Below are positions 1 through 11,070 of a DNA stretch of 64,000 nucleotides, one piece after another. A program made the translations under genes and the position numbers. How positions within the stretch are numbered: position 1 is the stretch's first letter; every line of letters begins with the position of its first letter. Below the pieces are notes generated by a model. The model did not search any database. It saw only the letters and a program-made list of their open reading frames with translations, and was not told the DNA's origin. The stretch spans positions 275,152 to 339,151 of the forward strand of contig JAYKAV010003166.1 in assembly GCA_035582835.1 (NCBI GenBank). Reading direction: 5' to 3'. Source of the stretch: Phoebastria nigripes (Eukaryota; Chordata; Aves; Procellariiformes; Diomedeidae).

Positions 1-2330
1 GACTGAATTTACAGTCATCTGTGTGGGGAGAGATTGGGGAGGCTTTAAAAAACAGCGGTCAAAATCGATTCCAACCCACAAATCTTGGATTTTCGGAGAA
101 GCGCACTTCTGTTTGGAGAACCCTCTCTAGAAACGTTCGGTGATTGACCCGATGCTCTGAGGTCAGCAAGGCACATAGCTGTGGAAAGTGATTGAAATCC
201 TGCTGGAGATATTTCCATAAATATCTTTACAGCCTTAGACCTACAGCAGGATGGCAAAAACCAGCGCCAAGCACCATCCCCTGCATTTGCATGGGGAGAG
301 GTGGGCATCCTCCAGGGTTAACTAGCCTTTACGGCCTCCTTTGCAGAGTTCAATGGGATGTAAAACCCTCCCAGCAAAACTCCTGCCCTCAAAATGCCTC
401 CGCTTCACCTCGCCTTGGAGGAGCTCCAGGAAAGACCGACCGGCGCAACACCGCTCCTCCCGCCGATCTGAGGTGCTTTTAGTAAAAAAAAACCACCACA
501 AATCTGTCCATACCCTCTCAAAAGTACTTGGAAGGACTCCCTCACTAGCATCAGAAGAGTTTATTCCTGTGAAAAGACACTTTTTTAACCTCACAAGAGA
601 GAAGGCGCCTGCTAGCAAAGTCTCCCTTTGGAAGAACAGAAACATCTTTGGGGATAAATAGCAGTTACAAGAGGCCGGTCTCTTTANAAGCTGGGCTTGG
701 ATGTGCCGTGCACATCTCGCGCACCAGGAACTAGTGAACTTCACACGCTGTTTGTACCAAATTCTCATCGGCTGTAAAATATCATGTGCATGTAGCACAG
801 TACGTTCGGAAATGCCTTAATGAAGCACTAAGCATTTATTGAACTTCACTTACTTTAACTGCAGCTGGTAAAAGGTTTCCTTTATTGTCCAGCCCCAGAG
901 GACAGTGGTGAAACCAAAATTTCCATGAATGTAAATTCCAGCTTCAGCTAATTTTGATGACAATGACTTCTCTTCTTTATGAGGTGCATAATGAGCCGGA
1001 CCACAGTCTCGCCAAAAGCCATGACAAGCTCCAAGCATGCCCCAGTGGCTATCAGTGCTTTCTGTACCCAAGGTTTAAACGGAGACTGCCTCCAGCCAGC
1101 GTACATGAAGAACCGAGCTCGGCGATAGACAAATGACTCTTTTGTTTTACATTCTTTTTTAATTAGCCTCTTTTTAATGACCTGAGTTAATAAGTGTCAA
1201 AAGGTGCAAAACACAGCATGACTTCATTTTTAAAAGAGAGCATTTGCCTTTAATCTCATAAGTAAAGCAAGTGCCCTCTTTAAATATCAGCTGCAAATCC
1301 AGATATTATATTGTAGGGTATAACAGTTTGCTGTGTACGGTGAATTCCCCACCTCCCGCTCAGACAGCTCAGTCTCCTCAAACCCGACCATGCAAACCTG
1401 CCTGGCAATGATCACGCTCTCCTTTTTACCAGCAACTCTCTGAATCTAAATGCTATTTCAACTCTAGGTTGCTAAAGCATTGATTAAAAAAATATTTGAA
1501 AGCTTATCTGTTTCCCAAAGTTCCCACATCAAGACTGAGACCTAGAGACAAAATTATTTTAAGACGAGAAAAACCATCAACTGCAACTAAAAAAGGAATA
1601 AAGGATCCTGCTGAGAGCAGTAGGATTCCTTTTTTAATTTGCCATGAATTTAGAAATAAGGCTATTTTACTTTTTATGCGGCTATGTTTTCCCATGGGTG
1701 GCTCATCCCAAAGAAGCGGACAAAACCCCTCCAGGTGCCACATTCCTCCTCTTTTCCCAGAAACCTCCCCTCTGCCCTTCCTCCTAGTATTTTTGTCTCT
1801 TCCAACTTGTTATTTTAAAAGGACATTCGAACAGGAAGATGAATTAACACTTTGCCGGCAAAACTTAGCAAAAGCTGCACATTACTGGTAATTTTTTCGG
1901 TATTCAACACTTACTGCACTTCGATGGACCGAGGTCTTGCTGGGCAGGATGCTGCTCACACCTGGCACGCAGATGTGCCGCTATTTGATGTCATGGCATG
2001 AGAAAATCCTCCCTCCCTGCACCCAAAATAACCTCCCAGGAGGTCCAGGGTGCCTCGGCAAGGTGAGCCCGGTGGTGGCACATCCCCTTGGGCACCGCTC
2101 CATCCTAGCACAGTCCTGGGCTTTTCTCTAACGGAGGCTGCCAATCACGCTGCATCCTGCCAAATTATATGTTGATTTTGTAATACAGACTAATTTCCAC
2201 CAGAGATTACTAAGAGACTAGGAAAGTCGTTTTCAGCTCCAGCGATGGATGGGCTGCAACCCCAAACTGAAAGCATCCAAATTTGGGGGAAGCTCCAACG
2301 TGGACCTTGAACAGGGTTTGTGGCTCAGCC
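1..2330. other. Intergenic sequence, no gene seen
   Basis: Only short chance frames occur here, the longest being 158 codons on the minus strand at 322-798 with no recognisable domain. The stretch at 1140-1330 is AT-rich. One isolated N is at 687. I see no promoter, repeat or RNA gene. Confidence 0.6.
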
Positions 2331-2334
2331 TCGA

Positions 2335-2415
2335 AACCAGGGACAGGATTTAAATCCCTGCTTCCCAGGGTGAAAACGCAGGAGACTAATTCAGAGAGTC
2401 ACTCGACCTCTTTAT
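2335..2415 (+). repeat. Possible MIR-like SINE relic (weak)
   Basis: The run CAGGATTTAAATCCCTGCTT followed some 45 bases on by GAGTCACTCGACCTCTTTA resembles, in order, the B-box region and the downstream conserved part of MIR/CORE-type SINEs. Divergence is high and the A box is not recognisable. Confidence 0.2.
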
Positions 2416-2960
2416 AATATTGATCTTTTCCTGCAGCTAACAAAGAGAAAATTGTCTAAATGCTACAGTACATCTACACAGAAACGCACAGATCATAAAA
2501 TAATGCAGGCACTTCACAAGAATACCAGGGCTCTCTGCAGAGCTGCATCAACTTCTCCTGGCTACCAAGAAATTAAAGTTTTGGTAATCTTTACTGCAGA
2601 TATATTGCCATGTCGTATGTAAAAGTATGCCGAACTACAATACGGAAATAAATACATTTGCAAATAATTAAGAACACAACATGAAAGACTGAGTTTGTCT
2701 CTTTCCTTTTTTAAGACAATCACTTTTTTTGCCATAGAGCTAAATATTCCTGACTTTACTGGGCCAGGGTCATTAAGCGAGAAGGTATACTACAATAATA
2801 AAATTATCAACAGAGCTTTTGACAAGCAGTCATGTGCTTGTAAATGAAATTTATTTAGGTGCCACTCAAAACATTGTAATTAAGAGGTACAGAATGTATT
2901 ACCAGATGGTTCCTGTTTAGTATCTATTTCCTTTAGAGAACAAGGTGATTAGAGAGAGCA
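2416..2960. promoter_or_regulatory. Candidate conserved non-coding element
   Basis: AT-rich, non-repetitive sequence without open frames and with several homeodomain-type TAATTA/ATTAA sites (for example near 2670, 2774, 2800 and 2880). The texture resembles conserved non-coding elements of developmental gene deserts. Conservation cannot be seen from one sequence, so this is inference. Confidence 0.25.
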
Positions 2961-2991
2961 CTAACTTGTAACTGAGCACCAAACACCCCAC

Positions 2992-3062
2992 AGGCCTGAT
3001 CCAGCGCCTGTTGGAGTCAATTAAAAAGTCCACTTGACTTCCACGCCGGGAAAATCAGGTCC
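2992..3062. repeat. Eroded palindromic DNA-element relic
   Basis: The unit begins GGCCTGATCCAGCGCC and ends GGGAAAATCAGGTCC. In between are TTGGAGTCAATTAAAAAGTCC and CACTTGACTTCCA, which are roughly inverted copies of each other. This is the hallmark of an old palindromic, MITE-like family seen widely in sauropsid genomes. I do not assign a database name. Confidence 0.6.
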
Positions 3063-3065
3063 ACC

Positions 3066-3740
3066 CACTATTTATTTCCGCAAATACAATGTTTGGGGTT
3101 TTTTTTTTTTGTCCCTGTGAAACTTTCTTGCATTTTGACAAATAACTAACACATATATCTGTGGGATGACACCGGCTGTTCAGAACAGTGACATTTTTAC
3201 CAATCTTAAATACACCTAATTAAGACCTTTAATCAGACTCTCCTACATTTAAGTAATTAAAAGGTAGCACTAAGCAACAAAAAAGGACCTTTCAGTTTCA
3301 AGCACAATATAGAAGTGAGATATCCATTTGAACATGAGTGATTCAGGGAAAAGAGACCTTTTATACACACGAAATAAACTCCATCAGCCAAAGTGAGACT
3401 TTGTTGCTCTGTTCTTTTCTACCCTTTTGCACATAATCTCAGTTAATCATTACTTAGTTCTATGATGTCACAAATATTTTGATTTTTTAATTCACAGTAC
3501 TGGGATTTCCAAAGTGATATTATAAATACTTTTGGAGAAAAATGTTAAAACGTACACTGGGAAGACACAAATTATTTTTAAACAGAAAATATTTTCCAAT
3601 GGAAAATGGAAAAACCTTTTCAGCAAAACAATTTATTTTATTGCAGTTAACTGGAGGGGGTCACTCAGCCTTTGCTAGTCTGAGTAATCCCACTGAAGCC
3701 CCTCGCACTTCTCACGTAAACAAAAATTGAAAATTCAGTT
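3066..3740. promoter_or_regulatory. Candidate conserved non-coding element
   Basis: AT-rich sequence with repeated TAATTA-type sites (3218, 3255, 3490 region) and one T11 run near 3100. No open frame longer than 62 codons. The call as regulatory is inferred from base texture only. Confidence 0.2.
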
Positions 3741-3748
3741 CAAAAACA

Positions 3749-3883
3749 AGCCCAGCCTTGCAAGGTGCTTATGAAACCCATCAGCCCCATGCTTAACTCG
3801 AGGCATGCAAATAGCGCTGTGCTTGCTTCAGTGAAATTACTGAGATGTTTGAAGTTAAGCACATATTTGAATATGTCGCACCA
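3749..3883. repeat. Eroded palindromic DNA-element relic
   Basis: It starts GCCCAGCCTTGCAAGGTGCT, then CCATGCTTAACTCGAGGCATGC, then GCTTCAGTGAAATTACTGAG, then GTTTGAAGTTAAGCACATAT. The GCTTAACT and AGTTAAGC segments are inverted copies around a centre near 3825. This matches the long-palindrome relic family also seen at 2992 and 33694. Confidence 0.6.
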
Positions 3884-3889
3884 CCAGCC

Positions 3890-5780
3890 CCTGCACTTTC
3901 CTAGTGGAGACTGCATGTTTTCCTCTAGTTTCAAAGAGAATGGTATCAGAGCGACATCCTCAAAGTTATGTCTTCTGCCATCTCTATAGACACCTATATT
4001 GGGACCGCATACACTCTGAAACCTCGCAGCAGATTTCTGCAGCTGGTAACATGATTTCTGTGCAATCTACTTTTACTGATTTATTTTTCTGAGAATGTCA
4101 ACCTGGAAAGGTAAATATTAGCAGAAGGATTGGAAGTTCCCTCCCATACGCAACATCTCTGAAGACATTGAGAACAAGCAGGAGGTGGTGGCTCCTACAG
4201 CCCACCCTCGCCCCAGCGGGGAGCTGGGTGCTGCGTCCTGGCACCCACAATGAGGAGCTCCTTGGCACCCTGCAGCCACACACTGCACCCCATTTATTGT
4301 ACTTCACTGTATATAGCATAAAAAAAAGGTGTGTAGGATGTATGCACCACCGTGGTGTACCCGTATGCAAGGGGAGCTGCAAAACCACGAGGCACCGATG
4401 AGCTGTTCCTGGTCCATACCCACCGCAGCAGCACTGGCGGCTCCCAGCTCCCGCTCGCTCCTGCAAACAAGGGTGTTTGCTGACCCAGGTGTTCACGGGG
4501 TAGAGACTGCAGGCTCTAGCCTGCACTTTGAAAGTGAAAATGGGAGTTGGATTTGAAAGCTGGTTTGAATTCCTTAAATCAATGTTGGTTTAGGAAAAAA
4601 CATTTATGTCTTATTTTTAAAAACAGCTAAAAAGAAAGAGCTCAGCCTTTAGCATCAGTCTGCTCCTACTACTTAAAGTGAAGCTGGGAGACTGAAGACA
4701 GATTTTTGTCCCTCAAAAACTCAGCTTCAAAAATATGATAAACTGTGTTTTACTATGATACAGCCTGGTTTTAGCTGCCCCTTTTCCCCTTTTCCACCAA
4801 TGCTCCCTGTGCACATGCTTGGCAGTGAGGTTGGTCTCCAGCTCAGCTCCCGGTTTCTGCAGGAGGAGGAGGAGGGCGGCAGCGGGGCCGCGGCGCTGCC
4901 CTCCCCGCTCGTGGGCACCTAAGCGCTTCCTGAAAAACTAACACTGCTTAACTTTCAATTCAGAGGAAAACATTGTATTTGTTACATGCAAAATACAAGT
5001 AATGAAAAAGTATATATGTGCATTTGTATAGACATAGATAGGAGGGTAACCTGTGGTCTTAATTACTTCAACCCATGAACTAGGTCATGCAGAACCCATT
5101 TTTTTTGTTCTTTATGTTCACTGAGATAAAACACAGCAGTTTTTGGAGAATTTGTCCTGTGCAGTGTTTGAGTCCTAGCAAGTTTCAATCAGTTGTCCTC
5201 ATTCCATCAAACTAAATTTAGTCCAGGCATATCAGTTGTGAGTTGTAAACTTTCTTCCTTTTCATCAAATGAACCACATCACGTAATAACTTTTTCTTTT
5301 AGAGAAACAGAACTGTCCTAGGAATTTAAATTTTCCAAAGGCAGTTTTGATCTAGAGTAGATTCCCTACTTATTTGTCAGCATAATACCAGGAGTCCTGG
5401 TCCATACCATACATAGAAATGGCAGAACTTTATGATACAGCACGTGGGTCAGGATGAGTTAGGAAACAACCCACAATGTGAACCACAACCAAATATTTTA
5501 TATATTCAGGGATCACTTGTAAGTTTTACCAGTCCACTATCATACCAGCATGCATTTATAATTAACGAAAGCCAATAAAGTGGATAGCTTTCNACACTTT
5601 CCCCATATCGAATAGAAATCAAAGGATTGCTTTTCTCCACATCAAACAATACCAAAAGCACTTAAAACAGTTTTTTTCCTAAGCTGCGCAAACTTTAATT
5701 TCAAACCAAACGATCCTCTCTGTATTCCAAGCACTTTTTTTCCCTCTGACACATTTTAATGACAATAATTTTGTAAATTG
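3890..5780. other. Intergenic sequence with a short GC-rich patch
   Basis: No gene recognised. A GC-rich patch at 4855-4920 holds GGAGGAGGAGGAGGGCGG and several CpGs but is too small for a CpG island. The open minus-strand frame at 4098-4526 (142 codons) is Cys/Pro/Leu-rich with no domain. An isolated N lies at 5593. Confidence 0.5.
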
Positions 5781-6420
5781 TCAATACATAATCATATCAG
5801 CTCGTGCCTGCTTTTCAATCGGCACCTCCAGCTTGCATTAATTAAACAGCCTGCCTGACACCGTATCATCTTCGTAAACAAACGAAGTGAGATTTTCAGA
5901 AGCCGCGGTGTGAACCCTTTTCTGGAAATCGGTTATTAAGCTGCAGGTTTCTGTTTCATTTGCCTGCCTTTCACTTTAAAGCAAGCAGCAGCCACTGAGA
6001 ACACAATAATGAAAGAGGTCATGGAGCACCAGTTGTGCATGAAAGATGCGAAAATTTACTGCAAATGAGACAAGAGCAGTAAATTCATTTTTATTCAAAT
6101 TACTGTCATCATACATTACCACTTCTCCTGTAAACATTGTGCTTCAGACAGTGTGACAGCATATTATTATTTGTGAGATTATACTATTATTAAGCTATTA
6201 ACATGTCACCTCCTGCTTGAAACAATGACTCAGCTTGGTACTGCATAATAGGACAAGTTAGGGAGACAAGGCGAGGTGACGGAGAGGTTAGTTGTAAGAA
6301 GGGAGGCCATGCATAGAGTGACAGCTGGCACTTAAAGGCTAACATTTATTCAAAAGAGCTCACATAATGAGGATGCGATTCGCTTTTATTTACATACTGT
6401 ACCCATCCGCTTTCCATAAA
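5781..6420. promoter_or_regulatory. Candidate conserved non-coding element / enhancer
   Basis: A non-repetitive block with motif-like content: TTAATTAA at 5838 region, a small perfect hairpin CTTCGT-AAACAA-ACGAAG at 5870-5887, a TGACTCA AP-1-type site near 6226 and several TGACAG/CTGTCA TALE-type sites around 6106-6330. No reading frame or repeat explains it. Confidence 0.35.
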
Positions 6421-9400
6421 CTAATTCTTTTTCTTTCTGTCCACGCAAGACGCCCCTTGGCTCCTGTAACGAGCGCTGAGGAGTCACCTTTCCCACAAGC
6501 CAAAAAAAGTCAGCGAGTAAAGTTATCGGCAGGGCAGATGCCCAGCATCACGCGGGGGGATCAACAGCGCTCGCACCGCGCTGCCACCCTCTCCCTTACT
6601 TCCAGCGGGGATGCTGTAAGTTGTCCTATAGGTATTATCGCCAGGTCCCCGAGAGGTTGCTAACGATTAAAATTTCATCGTTTGTAGGCTTCAAAGGCTT
6701 CAAGTGCGAAGTTGCAGTGCAAAGTTGCTGCGGCACGCGGATGGTTTACTGCTTGGTACCGCAGTTGCCGTCGATGCCAGCCCAGCACAGGGCTGTGCTC
6801 CTCCACCGCTCCCTGCGGCTCTTCTGCGATGTTACCTTGAATTTTATGGGGGTTTGGCAACCGTGTGGCTCCCTTGCAGGGCTGCTCCAGCCTTTCAAAC
6901 GTTCAAAGCGCTTCTTTTGTAGCCCTAAATGAAAGACCAACTACTCCACCTCATGCTCTGCTTTATTTCCTTTCCACTTGGATTTGCCCTCCTTTCCCGA
7001 CCTGTTCTTGATAAAGTTGAAACCTGTTTATGTAAATATCCTTTTTTGAGACTTTGCAGCAGTCTTGGGGGAAAAAAAGTGTCATTTTGTGAAACCAAGT
7101 AAACACCCAGCTTTGTTTTAAATTAGTTGGGGAAGTGCCTTGTGAAGTAGAACAAACAGAGAGAGACATCAGCGAGTTACTAATGATCCCTTGTCAGGCT
7201 CGCAGAGGAGCCACAGACGCACAAGGTTTTAAAGCCTCTAAAGTTTGGGTTCCCACGTGTGGGATGCAATGAAAGCCAGGATGCGAACGACGCTTCCTAG
7301 GCACAGCCCTTACAAGTGTCATTTTAGTGCTATCCCAGGCTGGAGGAAGGCACCTTTGATGTCTTGAAAGCTCAGGCAATAGGTACTGGTTTGTTAGCTT
7401 TATCCTTAAACAACTAAGTGACTTAGAAATATGGATGCAAATGTCCACAAGATGTTAATTTTAAATTTCTCAAAATTACAAAGGTGGTGATATTTGCTGA
7501 AACTGCTGCTGGGTACCTACATATTAAAGGCATATCTGCTTACCACAAATGGAGACTTTCCCTTTTCCCCTTCCTCTACTCTGTTTTCTCTCTTTTTTAT
7601 TTCTTCTCTGGTTTTAATCTGTTTCTACCGCATATAGAGTAAGATACAGAGAGGTGGCATCACATCAGGGCAGTGGCCCCGCTTATCTACTCTCCCTGAA
7701 CAGCCTAAATCCTCCTCTTACCCCACCTCGTACCCCTCCTTCTCTGAATTCTTCTGTAGCACACCAGCACTGTTGAAATCACTCCAAAACCTCTTTCTTT
7801 GGTAAAATACGAGCTCGAACCCTGCCCCTGTTATTGCAGTACATCTTGCAAGGTGCCCTCCCACAGCGCAGAGCTGCAGCGGCTGAGCCCAGGCATTCCC
7901 CATCCCTGGAAATTGCACGGATTAAAGCCATAATAATAAAAATAACCTAAAATGGAAGTTTAGACAGTCTGAGCTTGGTGTGCCTCACTATTGCCTATTT
8001 CCAGGGCGTTTCCATTAAAATGGACTGGATGAGGCTGTTTTGGTCTTCCCATCCGGGCCCTTTCTATTGCAGACAACGTGTCCTCTAATCCCCTGTCATC
8101 AGGCTCCCCTTTAAGAGCCGTTAGTGGTTTTTCACATCGTTACCCACAGATGGAGTCTGCTCCACAGCCTCACTGCTTTGATATCAGAAACCTTCTCCTA
8201 AATTTCTAACCTCCATGTAGGCGCAGGTAGCTGGTGCCTATACGTTGTGGAGCCAACTTCATCCCGGAGCCCTTTTTTCCCTCTCACTTGAGCACAATAA
8301 TCATGTAATTTAGCATCAGTAGTCTACAATTTCACCTCTCACTTCTCATAAACAAGAGGTTTTCTTTTAGTAAATATGCATTTATTTGCCAACACAGTTT
8401 TCCCTTTGGTCACCCTGATCCATCAGTTAGTTTTTTTCAGTCTGCCTGAACATGTTTTGTCTTTCTTTGCCATGGACTATCCTGAACTGTCAGGATCTCC
8501 TGACCCTGCTGGTGAAAACGTCCTCGCTCCCACAGATCAGCTCTCCTGGCTCCTTTGTGGATATGTCCTGGTCAGCAATTACTGCATTTTATCACACAAG
8601 CAGGACTGGTGTTGACCTGCTTGTTATTTTAGGAGAATAAAGTACTCTGCAAGGTCATTCACAGAATTCAAAACAGTCCAGAGAAGTTGGAAGCAAGAGG
8701 CTTTGTGTTGTTGCCTCATTGCCCTTCGTTATTACCCATTTTTTTGGAGCCATTTGCCCTTCGTGGGTACCATCCTTGTCCACCTACCGCCTCACGTTTA
8801 TTAAAACAAAAAATCAGACCCGAGAACCTTAGGCTTGGCTCCTAAACTGTAATGAGACCCATAGATGGAAACTATTCTCAATTTGCTGAATGTGTACAAA
8901 ATAGCACTACCTTATCCTGCTGCTTACTCCAGTAGCTAAATAAGAGCTCAGGGGACTGACTTATGGTGTCAGTTTTTAAAATCTTAACTGTAAGAGATAT
9001 ACGGACCCCTGCTTCCCATCAACATGAATAAAGTTGGACAAAACTCAGAATAAGAAAGAGTTTCTGTGGTTTTTAATCTGGCCAGTAATCACTGCTCTTA
9101 GGCAACGCAGCCCAGTGCACTAACAAAAGATCAGCACAGGAACCATTAAACACTGAATTTTCCCAGTGCACTGCAAATGCACATATAAACACTGAGTAAC
9201 CTTAGGCTTAATCAGGGTTCAAAACACAGTTAAGCACCTCTTAAAACACTTTTTTGTTTACACTGCTGCAGCTTAGACTTGCATTTCCTTGCATGGTATC
9301 AGCCACATTCGCAGTCTTAATTCTTAACCAGGACTGAACAAGAGTGCAAAAATTGCTCTTAAATAGAAATCACAAGGGATAAATGTGGGAAAAAACCTAC

Positions 9401-9700
9401 AATTATAAAATCAGTACAAAAACTAAAACTGTTCTGCATTTCCCCAAGCATAGCCATAGATTTAGGCTGCAAGAGCAGTATGAATGTGTGTCCTTCACAC
9501 TTTCATCATAATGGTTAACAGCGATGGTTGTCCCCACACTTAATAATACTGTGCTGCAAATGTATGCTGCATTGTCCAAACACAAAATATGTTTAAATCT
9601 AACAGCAATAAGAAAAAAAAATAATAATGCAGGTAGCAGCTCAGGTGCAGACAGTGCGCAGATATCAGCGGTGTGCCAGCCAACAAAGGAATAGTCATTT
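6421..9700. other. Intergenic sequence, no gene seen
   Basis: Only short, overlapping chance frames. The interval 6700-6930 is open in several frames on both strands because it is moderately GC-rich, and none encodes a recognisable domain. Pyrimidine-rich sequence occurs at 7557-7625. Confidence 0.5.
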
Positions 9701-9744
9701 GGGCCGNGATGACAAATATTTGATCTGATTTATCAAAGAAGTAG

Positions 9745-9772
9745 ATGGTTTGATGAGACCAAATCAAACCAT
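9745..9772. repeat. Perfect 10-bp inverted repeat with 8-nt loop
   Basis: ATGGTTTGAT at 9745-9754 and its exact reverse complement ATCAAACCAT at 9763-9772 enclose GAGACCAA. It is a short isolated hairpin with no T-run after it and no neighbouring transcript. Confidence 0.6.
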
Positions 9773-10090
9773 TCTGCGATCCCCCTCCCCGTGCACAGAC
9801 ATATATGTATTTATACACACAGAAACCATACGCAGCATTTCTTCATATATTCGAAGCAATGACTATAGGATTTTTTTATTTTTATTTTTTATACAAATAT
9901 CCTCAAAACCCTCTTATCCGTAAAAAACTAGCTGTTCTCTCACAGAGAGGTGATGGTGGAATCGCGTGAGGAGCTGTGCGAGGCAGCGAGGCGGATTTTT
10001 CTGCTCCCTCTCTTGCAATGACACCGATCCTGCTCCTCAGGACCGTGAAGCCTGTTAAAAGCTGCTGAAGGGGAGTCACCAAACCCACCG

Positions 10091-10600
10091 CCGCCTGCTC
10101 TGACGGGGGGATCTCATGTGTTTGCCGCTGATTAGACTACATTATTTCTATTATCCTATTGGGCTTCACACTAGGAATAGAGGCACTTGCCCTTATTTGA
10201 AACTAGCAGACACCAGGAGAATTTGCTGATTGCTAATGAGAAAGCTAAGGTTTTGTTGATATCATCTGGGACGTTCTTGCTGTGGTCTGCTATTAAGATC
10301 TGGAGCTCTACATAACACACCATATTAAGCAGGCAGTGACTTTATTATGGGATCAGTATAACTTTTCATGTCTGGTGTACTCCTAAAGCCTAGGCTAAAA
10401 CACCTTTTTCCAGAATATGAAACATAATATCTTGGTGCTAGCTGCATTATTTAAAAAGGGGCAATGTGGTTCATAACTTTACATTTATTGCATACTTTTA
10501 AGCCACTTGACCCATATAAATATTACTATAGAGTTGCCCTCAGTTATTAAATTCTTATTGCTTATAAAAAGGGCAGCAGGAAGTATATAATCTATAGACT
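10091..10600. promoter_or_regulatory. Candidate conserved non-coding element / enhancer
   Basis: A stop-rich, non-repetitive AT-rich block with homeodomain-like sites (GATTAGACTA, GCTAATGAG, TTATTAAAT) between 10125 and 10560. Inferred to be regulatory from texture only. Confidence 0.3.
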
Positions 10601-10929
10601 AAGGTGTGTTTTTTTTAAGGGGGAGAGGGAAGAATAAAAAAGGAGGAAGGCTGGAAACAAATGTGTTTTGATCCTGTCCATAGCCTTGAAGTTAATACTT
10701 TTTCTGGCTTAAAGCAAAAGTCTGTTTGTTTAAACTTCAAGAATGAGGTACTAGCATAGCAAGTAGGTCCCTACCTTCTTGAAGTCGAACTGGAAACCCC
10801 CACCTCTTAAAAGAAATTGTTTGCAGAAACTTTTCGGTCTTTATTACACTCAAGGCCAGGTAAAAACGGGACACGAGCATTCACTGTGGCTCCCGCACGG
10901 CCCAGGCTATCCAAGAAAAAACCACGCTG

Positions 10930-11070
10930 CTTTGAGGGCTATTTTGAGATGATTCTCGTGGGCCGGCGCGGTCCAACGCGACCCCTCCTCCGGGCTGCCA
11001 GCCCCTCGGTGCACGCTCGCACTCGGGGACTCTGTTTTGCACGCGCGTGCGCGCTCGCACACGTGTGCCT
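10930..11070. other. Small CpG-rich patch
   Basis: High GC with many CpGs, beginning around GTGGGCCGGCGCGGTCC and running to the alternating CG/CA tract at 11039. At about 140 bp it is shorter than a standard CpG island. It may be a remnant promoter or an unmethylated enhancer. Confidence 0.4.
11039..11068. repeat. Alternating purine-pyrimidine tract (Z-DNA-prone)
   Basis: GCACGCGCGTGCGCGC (11039-11054) followed by TCGCACACGTGTGC alternates purine and pyrimidine almost perfectly, with CG and CA/TG steps. Such tracts can adopt Z-DNA under supercoiling. Confidence 0.6.

Noticed and set aside
322..798. 158-codon minus-strand frame
   Set aside because: Cys/Arg/Phe-rich with no domain, an N inside, and an overlapping open frame on the other strand.
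9217..9255. Possible further copy of the palindromic repeat (GTTAAGCACCTCTTAAAACA)
   Set aside because: Only one short arm resembles the family and no partner arm is found.
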